Part shown: one piece after another, positions 13,601 through 24,550 of the stretch
Layout: the number at the start of each line of letters is the position of its first letter
How positions within the stretch are numbered: the stretch's first letter is position 1
DNA from: Phoronis australis
Lineage: Eukaryota; Phoronida; Phoronidae
NCBI GenBank assembly: GCA_002633005.1
Contig: NMRA01000036.1
Span: 68,869-132,868 of the forward strand
Length of the DNA stretch: 64,000 nt
Reading direction: 5' to 3'
Notes under the pieces: generated by a model
Databases searched by the model: none
What the model saw: only the letters and a program-made list of their open reading frames with translations
Told to the model about the DNA's origin: nothing
Translations under genes and position numbers: made by a program

Positions 13601-16600
13601 GTTAAGCCGGTGTTTTATTGTTGTGAAATATTGCCAATGTGGTAATTAAGGTACCCCAAACGGTAGGATCTTGAATGAGATTACCTGATAGTCATGCCTC
13701 TTAACAACAGCAGGACTTCAGTGTAAGAATCTGTTGATGAAGTACAAGGTGCCGCAAAAAGGACCTAGTTTCTAATAATTCAATTTTGTCCAAGGTCACC
13801 TAAGGTCACTGTTGTGTAACTCATGCGCTTCTCTCTTCTGCACAGAGAGTAAACAAAATGGCCGTCACTGACAATGTTTGTGTAGCTACATACTCAAAAG
13901 TGTTGAATTACGGTAGAAAATGGTAGAAGATGGTATGCCAGCGATGCACTTTACCTGCGTTAGGTCACTCTAAAGTCTCGTTTTCTTGTCGGCGTTATGT
14001 TACTGAAGTGTAGCTAAGTAGTTGCGTATCAGTAATAAGAAACTCCAGGGATGCGCGTGTTTACCTCATTATGATGTTCCTAGTGTTAACCCATGAGACA
14101 CTAAAAGGAGCATTTGACATTTAGATGGGTTTACCTGGCCCTACTTCTCTACATTAAAGAAGTGTAGCATTACTCCAATTGTTGTTTGTTATTTGTGAAC
14201 CAGTGTTTGTTTATCAGTTACCGGAACGGTATATTTTACGTGTACATGTTGATTCACACGTTTCAGTTTGCTAATCGCCGCTGGTGCATCAGTGGTTCAG
14301 AAGTATTACTTATAGAAATGCATGCAGTTAGCGTTGTCACATGCTATGTTATTGTGATCAACCAGCTCGAGTAGATAGAATGCCCACTTGGGTCAGTACA
14401 AACAGCGCGAGGGAGTAATTGCCTAGAAATCAAATCGTATATAAAGGTGTTCCAGTGTGTAGTATTTGAAGTCCCCGAGTTAGCGACACTAACATTTCGT
14501 GCTATGGTCTGATATCACATGAACAACGCTATGGTCTGATATCACATGAACAACGCTATGGTCTGATATCACATGAACAACCCTATGCTCTGCCTCATGT
14601 GAACTGCTTTCTGCTCTCATTTTATGGTTGTTAAAAAGGTTAACCTTTATGTTTGAGCACCACCTAGTGAATGTCAAGTCTCATTAAGGTTATGTTAGGA
14701 CATTTGACAAGTTTGTATTTACCCACATATCTAAATGCTATAGATTTTTTAACTATAAAACTATATATTTTCTGAAGGTAGAGACCCTGTAGAGTTTGAT
14801 TTTTTACTTTTTGCTAATCGCCCATACGTAAGTGAGTCATGTGACTTCATGTTTTTAGTAAAAATCAAAAAAGAGAGGCACATTCATGCCAAAACAATGC
14901 TATCTATAAGGATATCCAATTTTTCTATATAAATATTCAAGACGAAATCTCAAGAGCTACTTTACAGTTTTCTGAATTATTTTTTCAATGCAACTTTTGA
15001 GTTTTTTCACGAAAATCACACAGATTGAAGTTCTGTTCTGGTAGCCCCTCATGCAAAAGTGCAAAGTTTGAAAAACAATTTCTGACAGAGTGTTGGAGAG
15101 TGGTGCATAAAGCTTACTGTATGAAAGTTTGATATTGAACCGATCACCTATTTCTATTTAGATGTGCTGTTCTGAGTGACATTTTTTTGTATAATCTTCA
15201 AACAATGGTGTCTGTGTACAAGTGATGTTAAAGTTATTTTTTTATCATCTATCGTGTCAAACAAACATCGAGTGCTGTTAATATTTGGCAATTATTTCTG
15301 ATGAAAAAATATTTCAACTCCTGTAATAAGACGCCCGAGTTACATCTACAAAATTCTCTGGGAGTTCTCTGTGGTTAGGGTGAATCTCAGGACTCAACTG
15401 GCATTTATTTCTCCTTAAAAGTTGTAAAGTTTGACCCCTAATGGTGAACTGCTGCTTGAAGCACTACGGAAAACCTCACCAATTTCGGACGAAAATAATT
15501 GCCAAATTTGCTCTTTTTTCATTTTTCAAGTGCTTCTAACATTGTCGACAATTTTCTAAATATTGTCTGCTGGTAGCTACGGTAAAGAAGTTAATATGGA
15601 AAAGCATTAACGTGGTGCTACTTATTATTGATGGAAAAAATAAAATTTCATGCACATGCCATAATGTATCCTGAGTTAGTGAGAGTTTAGTGTACTCTTT
15701 GATGAATGTCTACTCAAGCCAATTATATCAATTTTGGGTCGTTATTTAATTTCAAGAAAAAAAATTGAATTCAGAGGCTGGTATAAGTTCTGCTTTTTAT
15801 AGTTTTTGCTACAAGTGCTGACAGTGCTGTGTATAATGTTGTTGCTTTAATTTCACACTGGGCTGTGCAATGTTTTCATTAGCCATGCTGTGTGATGGTT
15901 TTCTTTAACTGTATTAACCAGTCATATTTCAGTTCCAACTTCTGTCAACAGTTGGCGATACTTACTACGTGGGCCTTAATGGGCTGGAGTTCTATGATCA
16001 ACATGGACACAAGATGCATCTGCTGGAAAACAGTGAGATATTTCCTGATGCATTCAACATACTCTTTTGAGTAAAGCAGTGTCACAATTCTTTAGTTTTG
16101 GACGGTTTCTTAAAGTTTCAAAATTTAAGCCGAATTTGAATTTTCTTTATTCTGAAGATTGGGACATGGGCGATTTAGGCATTCATCCAGTTCAGTCTCA
16201 AATATTGAACACTGCGTTTTGTTCAGAAAATTATTGAAAACAGTTACCCATGCACCGTGTACAATATCTCCATAGCACGTTACATCGGTCAATATTGTGT
16301 ATTTTTAAAAATAAAAATGCTTTACAATATCAGACCTTTAGCAAAGCTAGGAACCAATATTGGTGAATTTTTTGCAGCATCATTCAGCCACATATTTTGC
16401 CACAGTTAAGTTTAAGTGTAAGTGTTACAACGAAGAGGAAGACGTTCATTGTAAAAACATTGTGTTACACTTGATTGAATATAAACCGTCTTCAAGTGAG
16501 TACAGGTAAACCATTGAGTGTTCAGACAGGATGTCAATTGTACCACAATGCACTAGAGAATACAAATAATAGATTACTATAGCCCGAGGTTGAAAAAGTT

Positions 16601-19600
16601 CTGGTTTGCATTCAGCGAATGGTCTGCCCGGTGTTCCTTTATCATGTCAATGGTTCTTTGATGAATAGTTTTCCCTGAAGAAATTAGGCAGTAAATGTTT
16701 TTGGTCAATCTACCATATCATGTTCAGTAATTAGGTTTCATTGTCGATCAAGTGGTGAACTGATAATGTATCAGTCTTGGATTTTCTGTATACACTTTGT
16801 AATATATGGTTCGTACGCTTGTAAATAAATCGATAAACATAATTGGTTTAACTTTAAACAATGAAATATTCCTTTTCGGTCAATTTATAGTTTTTTTTAA
16901 TCCTTAATCGAAATTATAGTCATTATTATTACTGTTATGATAATTGTAAGCCTAGCAGCATTGCAAGCATTTCCTTTCTATTTGCAGACATCGCGGCCTA
17001 CCCGGATAGTGTGAATGTACTGGAAGACGTATCGCATGATGTCCGTACCCCAGACAAGTTGATAGATGGTGTTAACGACACTACAGATGGAAGCCACATG
17101 TGGCTTGCGCCCATACTTCCACACATTGTGAGTCCAGGGGTCTGTTTTATGAAAAGTGACTTTCGGCAGAAATTTGGTCTTACACTCCCTCTTCGCAATT
17201 TCTTAATAAAGGTTTTGTCTAACAATTATGAGTGCATCACAATCTAGAAATAATTCATACAAATTATTTCAGTAACTAAAAGTTATGGGTATATTATCAG
17301 ACACTTTGAATTTTTGGTAAAGGGATTTTTTGTTTTTTTAAAATTAGTTTTGTGGAATGTAAGACCAAATTTATGACTTGAGTCTCAAGTCACAACGCTG
17401 ACTTGACAGTTTATATCATTCCACAAACTATACATCCTCTACAGGTGCACGAAACCAAAGTTTTGTGTCCTGCTTAATTGTAAAGGACATGTCACTGATA
17501 TTTGTTAAATACTCGAGGGGAAAGTATACAATAAGTCATGCTAAGCTGGTAAGCATATAAGAAGATTTGATCAACAAAATTTTGCGCCCAATGTCCACAC
17601 AGGACCTGACAATGCACAGCTTACAAGGAATATGTGGTTTGACGGACATCCGTAGAAAACTATTTTCTGTGTTTATAAACGGTAACCACTTAAGCATATT
17701 TTCTCTATCTAAATGTGGTAAATGTTTGAAAGCTCGTTTTCATGCGCCCACAAATATATAAAATGCGGTAGCATATTTTCATGCTGTCTGGGTGTCCGCT
17801 CAATATGTCCGAAACATCTGGTCGGATTTTGATGTTATTTGGCACAAGTGTGAAGGGCATCGTTTAGAATAGCGTGTGACGTCATGATGTCAGCACATGT
17901 CAATTTTTTGGCAATTTTGATTATTGTCACGCCCTCTAGTTGCCATTTTGTTTGGTTGTCCAGTTGTCTGGCCAATATCTCAAAGACCCCTAGGGAAGTT
18001 GTATTTTGATGAAATTTTGCACGAGGGGTAGGGTATGGCTAAAGCATTGCATGCCTCTTTTCAGTCTGCCCCTCTCCCTTTACCAGGGGTGGGGTTTTTC
18101 AGGATTATTTAGGGGAAAGTGTTTCCAGATGATTTCCAGAGAAGCGAGTCACAGATTCCAATGAAACGCAGGGATATGTGATGGCAATGCTCTGTCACAA
18201 GTCAATTTGTGGGCAAATTAAACTTTTGCAGTGCCCCTTAGTGGCCATTTTGGTCTTTATAAGCAGATTTTTATTTGATATCTTATAAGAAGAACAATTT
18301 ACAACAGACTTAATAAAACTTTGACGCAGAGATATGCGATGGCAATGCGCTGATACCAGCTCATTTTACAGCTGCAGCCCCCCCTAGTGGCTGCTCCATT
18401 TTGTGAAAGCTACCAGTTTTGAGTAGTGCTGCATCCATTGTGCCATTTTGTGTTTTTGTATCTGCCAGAACCTATTAGTGTTCTTATCAAAAGATGTTAG
18501 CTAGGCCAGCTAATTTTAGGATGCTTTGTGCTGTGTCCATTTGTGACATGTTTAAAACTATTTACTTGACGTTAGCTGTTAAAGTTGGGAGTACCAATGC
18601 CTTTTGTCAATTTTGACTATACGTAGCTTCGCTTTGTGGTCCAATTGCTGTATCCTTGTACCTTACATGAAACTGATAAGCACTGTGGTTGTACATCAAC
18701 GCTTTGTGTCGCTCTTGTTCTAGTTATTTACCTTTGAAGCGTATTTTGAGAACCAGTTTTATCTATTTAGTGATGGGCATTAAACTGGTTCTCGAATGTG
18801 GGCACATTACATCTGATTATTGTCACTTTGTGCTGTTCACAACAATATTGTGCCATTGTTGCCAAGCACACTCACATGTGAACACTGACTAAAATAAAAT
18901 AGCTGTATACATTGTCTGCAGGTTAACTTCGAATGCATGTTCGTAGTGATGTCACACTTTTTCTCGTACGATTTTTGTGTTCGAATATTAAGAAACTTGT
19001 GATGAATTAATGTCAGTACGTTTTATTGCCTTTCACTGAGTAATTTTTGGTTTTCAGTTAAACCGAGTGTTCATCGTATTTGATCAGCCCGTCACAGTTT
19101 CAATGATCAAACTGTGGAACTACAGTAAAACCCCGAGTCGGGGGGTGAAGGATTTTGCAGTAAGTTACCTAGATGTATGGTGTGCAATCAGAGACACCTT
19201 TGAAATTGAAACTTGATATTTAGTTTGTTTAAACTTTTTTATATGACTTCTGAATCAATGAATCCAGTGATTTCCTAGTGGACCTTGTGGGAAGTATTAA
19301 AATTACTTTGTGTTGGTTTGGAAATATTTTTACAAGGATTTTAAGTATTATAAAACTTCTTCAATTTGGAACACAAGTTATAATTCAAAACTTCTGAAAA
19401 CTCAGTTTTTATGAATTTGCCGGGTCCTTCTACAACTGGATGATGGCTGGCCAATTTTAGTCAGGAAAATTTGGTGACTGCCTTAAGTTTGTAGATGTCA
19501 GTGGTCTAGATTGATTTTTTAGTTTTAGGCTGCCAATCAGAAGGTAGTCGGACTAGTATAATGGTAAAATGTCACCAATTGGTGTACAAGTGAAGTTTTA

Positions 19601-22233
19601 TAAAATCTGTAAAAGGTAAGTGAAAGTATTCTGTAATGGTTTGCCAATTATGAGTCATTTGAAGAATGAAAAACGTCAATTTTGACAATTATTTTTGTCT
19701 GAAATTCGTGAGATTATATCAGCACCATTGTCCCCTTGATTTTGGAAGCAAATGTCTACTTTTTAGTTCTGGTTACTTAGTTTCATACTTTGACATGTTG
19801 AGCAGTGGCATATTTTTATTCTTTTCAGTTGTTGGTTGATGATTTACTCGTGTACAACGGCACTCTGGGGCCAGTGCAGAGGGTTGCCAGAGGGATCTTG
19901 CCCACTTGTGATGCCCCCCAGGGTTATCATACGATCCTCTTCACAAATGACTGCAACATCATCAGCAAGGAGAAACACACCATCATTAGGTTTGAGGATT
20001 TTGCTTTACTAGCCATGTATAGGCAGTGCAAAAAAATGTTGAGCTCACATGCTGTTTCCAATAGGTGGCGCTTGCAGTAGTTTAATGGCTCTTTGTATTC
20101 TGTAGTTTTCACATTTGATTACCATGTCTAGATAACTGAAATGTAAACAATGCTAAGCAATGTTTGGGTTTCAGGCACACTTTCGTTATCAACCACTACG
20201 AGTTCAAGCGATGTCAACAGTTGTTCTGTAGACATTTATGGATGAAAGCAAAATACTTGAATTATGTAATTCTTAAACCGGCCATATACAGTATATCGCA
20301 AACATTTTAACTCTGGTCAGCATGCCACCTGTTGGGGTAGAAGTCTTTTCAGACTTATAGGTCATGTGATGTGGCCATAGGTGGCGTGCTGACCAGACTT
20401 AAAAATGTCTACAATATACATTCCCAATGCGGTTTAAGAATTACATATTTACATACGCCCAGGAGTTCAAGGGTGAGATTCCCACTACTAAATCTGATTG
20501 GATTTCTGTATTTGACCGGTGGTCCGATGGCTCAGTAGATGAGAACGTCTCCGTAGTTAGCAGAAGGCCCTGGGTTCGAGACCCAGATGGGACAGAAATC
20601 TTTTCAGACTTATATTCATTTAGTCACGTGATGTGGCCACAGGTGGCTTGGTTATCGTGGGTGAGTTTAAACTGGAATGAAGGGATTTTCAAGTTAAAAA
20701 TAACGCCTGTGATCTCCATTGTGATAACCACAGAATAAAAGTCAGGCAGCGTTAACTTGCACTACCCGGTTTTTGGGATGCCTCAGAAAATTAAATTTAA
20801 AACATTCAAGTCAAGCCATTGTGTGAAACAGGGTGTTCCAAGGTAATAGACATTTAAAAGCAGTAGGCAATAGCTTTAATTGTGGATTACTCCAGGAAGC
20901 ACAATCGTGCATAAACATTTTTTTCCAATTCTCTCATTATAAAGATCTGTTGTATTTTCAGCAACCAAGTTACGGAGGGACAAGATATTATGCTTACCAA
21001 TGACCAGCGCGTGGTCACTCAGTACACTGACCCCAAGGCAGCCCAGTCCAAGAAACCTGTCAATCAAGGTAACCAAACAATGGTTTTGATATTTTTGTTT
21101 CTAAGAATAAGAGTTCCTGATGATTGCAGGGCAGGTGTGTTTTAACGGCTGTCATGTTCTGGTGTGAAAATATTTTCAGCAGCGTATTTGCTTGGCAAAA
21201 GCAATGTCATTGTGTCATTATCCTTTGTTTGAATGTGGCTTGATTCATATTTTCGTTTGTTTAGTATGACGTCGTTTTGATGTTTTGGGCCCATGTCAAA
21301 GAAAATCAGAATGCCAAAATTAAAAACAATGATAGTAATGAGGCCACATTTACATAGCACTGTAAATCACTAAGCGCTTTGAAAAATTATTAGCTGGCTA
21401 TGGACCTGTTCAATCGAAGCACACGTATTAATTCAAACGCATATTTTTATAAAAGTTTCGAGTGCTAAATTGAAAAAAATCTAAGATCTACAAAATTTTT
21501 GAAAATTAGATGTGACTGTGCAATTTTATTCCTATTTATGGGTCCTAATCGTGTCGTAATGGTGGCTGCTAATCCTTAAACATCCAAGTAGCACCGCTGT
21601 ACTTTTTGTAATGCATTGTGGGACAGAGGATGGCTCGTAAACTTTTGGTGATATCACAGATAACTTTGCGACATGTAAACAATATGACACGACTTGCTCC
21701 TCCCCCGTGTTCAATTTCCACTGGGGGTATTGAGGTCCCTCTGATAAATGGTATAGTATACAAGTCAAGGCGCCCCCTTGTGTTGCTCAGGCAGGTCACA
21801 CAGTAGAGGTTGGGACATATCAACAAAGGATTAACACTGGTAATGCACATTATTTCTCATTTCTTTCTGTCGCAGTTAACCAATTGTTGCCATTCAAACA
21901 ATGAAACATTTAATTATCAATGATAGATTTAGTTTTACAGTCCGCAGTGTCTAAAGTTGTCAAGAAAGAGTGTTGCCAGGATCAGGCACCAGTTATCACT
22001 AAAAGCCTTCTTTGTTCCCGAATTCTCAAACAAAAGAAGTCATTAAAGTCCAGGCACTGTGCCTATATTAATCCCAACCATTAAGAAGCAATCATAGTTG
22101 CCTATAGTAGTGCCTGGTAGGCTGTACTTTCCATAGGATTGTCTGTCAATGGTGTTTGTTATTCAACTACTTTCCCATTGCAGATCTCCGCCCAAAGACA
22201 AGTGTACGCAAAGGTATGGGTCACAGAAGGTGA
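7674..22233 (+). CDS. KATNIP: KATNIP (katanin-interacting protein), C-terminal exons
   Basis: KATNIP binds katanin and microtubules and is tied to ciliary function. Eight exons are seen: 7674-7840, 8419-8498, 15922-16032, 16988-17127, 19058-19159, 19829-19989, 20962-21068 and 22184-22233 (stop TGA 22231-22233). All phases match and they encode 305 aa. Family-like stretches are RKGPGNCFFDFAQEI (exon 1), MPCGFIFQFQLL across the exon 2/3 junction, GDTYYVGLNGLEFYD (exon 3), AAYPDSVNVLEDVSHDVRTPD (split over residues near the exon 4 start) and HMWLAPILPHI. Exons 5 and 6 carry VSMIKLWNYSKTP and LLVDDLLVYNG. These resemble the conserved C-terminal DUF4457 region as I recall it from human KATNIP. The exon 2 donor is an unusual GGGT|GTATCC; the phase and the family sequence both require it. 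The N-terminal part lies outside the window or is unrecognised. The product name is secure; exact exon ends are by-eye. Confidence 0.9.
8695..9165. repeat. Foldback copy of the AT-rich dispersed repeat
   Basis: The left arm at about 8695-8800 and the right arm at about 9070-9165 are imperfect inverted copies. Both contain the signature TTTTGACTT...GCCAATCTG, read on opposite strands, and a GTCACGTGACC core lies by the right arm. The inner part includes a palindrome built on TGCGCCCACATAT near 9032-9060. Similar sequence recurs at 14700-15125, 25950-26720 and 52785-53165. Confidence 0.5.
12519..12642. repeat. Perfect 62-bp tandem duplication (2 copies)
   Basis: Two head-to-tail units, 12519-12580 and 12581-12642, start with TTGAACAGCATAGCATGG and end in TTGCTGTACC. 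I see no difference between them, so the duplication is recent or is an assembly product. It lies in the large KATNIP intron. Confidence 0.9.
14501..14581. repeat. 27-bp tandem repeat, 3 units
   Basis: Three identical 27-bp units start at 14501, 14528 and 14555, each beginning GCTATGGTCTGATATCAC. A degenerate fourth partial unit follows from 14582. Because 27 is a multiple of three, the units keep an open frame on the minus strand, but that frame has no gene-like context. Confidence 0.9.
14700..15125 (-). repeat. AT-rich dispersed repeat copy
   Basis: This shares blocks, in reverse orientation, with the copies at 25950-26720 and 52785-53165, including a GTCATGTGAC core and a block resembling GAAATCTCAAGAGC near 14945. 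Its right end matches the fragment at window positions 1-110. No open frame or transposase is seen, so it is a non-autonomous element. Confidence 0.5.
17128..19057. other. KATNIP intron with a complex dispersed repeat
   Basis: Positions of about 17740-18430 hold a GC-richer repeat composed of degenerate sub-units. Each has a block like 'CCAATATCTCAAAGACCCC' or 'ATGTCCGAAACATCTGG', followed by 'GATTTTGATG' and then phrases such as 'CCCTCTAGTTGCCATTTTG' and 'CCCCTTAGTGGCCATTTTGG'. At least three sub-units are visible. It begins with ATGCGCCCACA, also seen near 9032. A small segment at 18740-18800 (GAGAACCAGTTTT ... AAACTGGTTCTC) recurs at 10855-10915. No coding exon is seen. Confidence 0.5.
20264..20446. 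mobile_element. MITE with long terminal inverted repeats
   Basis: The left arm starts ATGTAATTCTTAAACCG and runs to GGTCAGCATGCCACCT. The right arm is its imperfect reverse complement, from AGGTGGCGTGCTGACC to CGGTTTAAGAATTACAT, giving arms of about 68 bp around a core of about 45 bp. The core contains AGTCTTTTCAGACTTAT and ATGTGATGTGGCC, which recur in the tRNA-headed element just downstream. It lies in a KATNIP intron and has no coding capacity. Confidence 0.75.
20521..20665 (+). mobile_element. tRNA-like SINE head or tRNA pseudogene
   Basis: A tRNA-like segment at 20521-20593 has a box-A-like TGGCTCAGTAGATGAG and a T arm CTGGG-TTCGAGA-CCCAG with a perfect 5-bp stem. Its ends, GTCCGAT and ATGGGAC, can pair at six of seven positions. 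I cannot draw a good anticodon arm, so an active tRNA gene is unlikely. The sequence after it, AATCTTTTCAGACTTAT through GATGTGGCCACAGGTGGC, matches the core of the adjacent MITE at 20264-20446. Confidence 0.5.
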
Positions 22234-22596
22234 TGAAGGCATGGTCATGAAGCCAAGGTCATACACTCAAAGTCATGAAGCCAAGATCATGTAGTGAGAG
22301 CTGGCTAGTTTGCTACATGCAAGGTTGAGTTGCCCATTTGAAATTGTCTCAGAGGTGTCCACTTATAAGGAAGTGCCTGGTTTTATTACGTCACAGCAGG
22401 GTATCCTACAAAGTAGTAATTTGCATTCTGTGTAGTGAAGAGACTGTTCAGGTATTACATCATCACTTGAGGGAGTTATTGGTTGCATTGGTATTATAAG
22501 AGGCTCAAAAGAATGGCGTGGTCATACCATGACAAGCTTGCTTGCACTTGAATGGACATACTTGGGTTTTGGTGCCAAAAATGCATTTTTCATATC

Positions 22597-22690
22597 TTTG
22601 CGTTGAATGGGACAGACTTCTTGAAGTTATTAGCTTTGACTGGAGCCATAAAACAACAATATCCATCTGTGACTATATTACAAATTCCAA
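22597..22690 (+). repeat. Dispersed repeat, copy 1 of 3
   Basis: The block GACTTCTTGAAGTTATTAGC, followed by TTTGACTGGAGC and AAAACAACAA, recurs at 36052-36140 and 54868-54955 with similar spacing and 75-90% identity judged by eye. No terminal structure was resolved. Confidence 0.6.
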
Positions 22691-23426
22691 TTATATGCCA
22701 ATTCTTCCTGTTGACTCCCAGTCAAATACTACTTGGCTAGTGGGCTTAGCTCCACTTGGAAAGCAACTACTGAGTTTGTCTCACAAGATCCATTTTCTCA
22801 CTAGTTGTGTCCCGTTAATCAATAAGAGGTATACTTAGAATTCCTCTTGCTGGAGAAGATTGTAGATTCTATTTCATTGCCAGTTGTTTATAATGCCAAT
22901 CATTCTTGTGTACTTAAATTGATTACTGCAAATTTTTAGCATTGTAAAGAAGCATATAAATTCCACACTTAAACTATTCATCCAGTCTTCATTTGGAAGA
23001 TTTATCAGTATGTGTGTTATCTGATTCATGTGACTGTTGTGCACATATAGTATGATTTCTGTACCCTGTTCATGTATTTATTTCTTTGACTTACTCTATC
23101 TGTGATACTGTGCAATGAGTGCTATGTAAAAATGCAATGCTTTAATTTGTCTCACAACAATATGGATGTGAACACCATAACAATTGTAAGAAACTACCTT
23201 GTGAAAAGTGTGTTAAGGTTAGAGACTCGTGTTTTATTCATTTGTCTTGGTAGTTAGTGTAATTGGCATAGTTACTTAAATAGTGCAAGGAAGTGATTTA
23301 ACAAGTGCTTTAATTTGAAACAAAGGAATAGTGTGGACATGCATATCAAGGTGTACAATAGCTTCTTGAATTAGATATTAGCCCTGTCAACTTTATTTCA
23401 ACAATCAAGATTCTATGTAAGTGATG

Positions 23427-23812
23427 TCGGGACCTGGAGTCGAAATCCAACTTAAAATTGTTTTCGACATTTTCTAATCTACCTTTGTGCCAAATCACAA
23501 TGAGTGTCTAGTACTTTGTACTCAAGTACATTATGATTTATGCCTCCCAGTTTCTAGTCCACGTTTGCACTTGATTACCGCGAGATTCAAGCAACAAACT
23601 CAAGTGAAAACTCGAGATTTCGAGTAAAAGTTCAAAATTTTGAGTTCAGTCTCAAACTTAATGAAGCTGGGGTTGTCAAGTGCAATTAGGATTAGACAAT
23701 TATACAGTTACATAAGTAATTATGGTCTCCAGCATAGAATGGTACACACACCTTTAATGCTAAAATAATTTCAAGCTCAATTTCGAGTAAAAAGATTAGA
23801 CCCCAGGCCCTG
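23427..23812. mobile_element. MITE-like element (CTCGA-rich family), copy 1
   Basis: The ends are imperfect inverted repeats: GGGACCTGGAGTCGAAAT on the left and TTCGAGTAAAAAGATTAGAC...CCAGGCCC on the right. The interior is rich in ACTCGAG/TTTCGAG phrases. The right end matches the right end of the copy at 28921-29308, and a third copy lies at about 58446-58880. No transposase is encoded. Confidence 0.6.
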
Positions 23813-24550
23813 ATTGTGAAACTTGCACTTTTTGTATTGTCAATAATGAATAATACAACTTGTTTGTCATGCAGAAATCATGAACTAGTTTGTTGTACTC
23901 ACACCATATATTATTCAGCATACTACAGTCCTCCAAATAGATCTGACCTGTTACAAACACAGTTTCCTAATACTGTGGAGCTCCCTTAAATGATACCTGA
24001 TAATAGCATATCCCAGTTATTGTCATGTAATGACAAAACAGGAATCATTTTCCATTAAATCCATGTAAAAGTACCCATACTGTAAGTGTTAATTATCATT
24101 ATCCCTGGTGTGATTAAAAAATCACTAGCAGCAAATTTTTATTCTCACCCTTCACTTGAACCTTCATTTGATGTCTAACAACTAATTCATTTTAAATTTA
24201 TTCCTCCGCAAAGGTAAAAGTCTGTTGGTTCCTGCATACCTGTCTTGTTCTGAGGCTCCACTTGCCATGATTAGCTCTCAAGAGTGGCTACTGTCACTCA
24301 ACCTGTTTAACATAATATCCTGCTTAGTTATCATAATTTTAGTTGAACCTGAGAGTATGACGTTAAGGGACCACACTGTAATACAAAGTAGTTTCTAGTC
24401 AGAGTATCCTGTTGAATACCTTAAGCTATAAATCTCAATAGCATGGTCTAGCACTATACCAACGAGACCACGTATTTAACATGAAAGCACTCATTTGTTC
24501 TTGTATAAATATCGGACAAACAGTATCGCCATCTAGTGACAGAAGTGCAG

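Larger units (their letters stand above)
8499..15921. other. KATNIP intron of 7.4 kb, repeat-rich
   Basis: This is the largest intron of the recognised part of KATNIP. It contains a foldback repeat (8695-9165), a short palindrome with TGCGCCCACATAT arms near 9032-9060, a perfect 62-bp tandem duplication (12519-12642), three 27-bp tandem units (14501-14581) and an AT-rich dispersed repeat (14700-15125). A segment at 10850-10925 resembles 18740-18800. A splice-bounded, Kozak-like ATG segment at 13847-13910 is discussed as a finding. I see no KATNIP exon within it. Confidence 0.6.
22234..24550. other. Convergent intergenic spacer between KATNIP and COX6B copy A
   Basis: This should hold the 3' UTRs of the two convergent genes. 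It contains a copy of a small repeat at about 22597-22690 (ACTTCTTGAAGTTATTAGC) and a MITE-like element at 23427-23812. I see no other gene; the open frames here are short and lack family resemblance. Confidence 0.5.

Noticed and set aside
14489-14677. A CRISPR-like or coding repeat
   Set aside because: The 27-bp units are directly adjacent without spacers, and the host is an animal genome; it is a simple tandem repeat.
20521-20593. A functional tRNA gene
   Set aside because: The T arm is perfect, but no convincing anticodon arm can be drawn. The downstream sequence is shared with a repeat, so it is more likely a SINE head or pseudogene.
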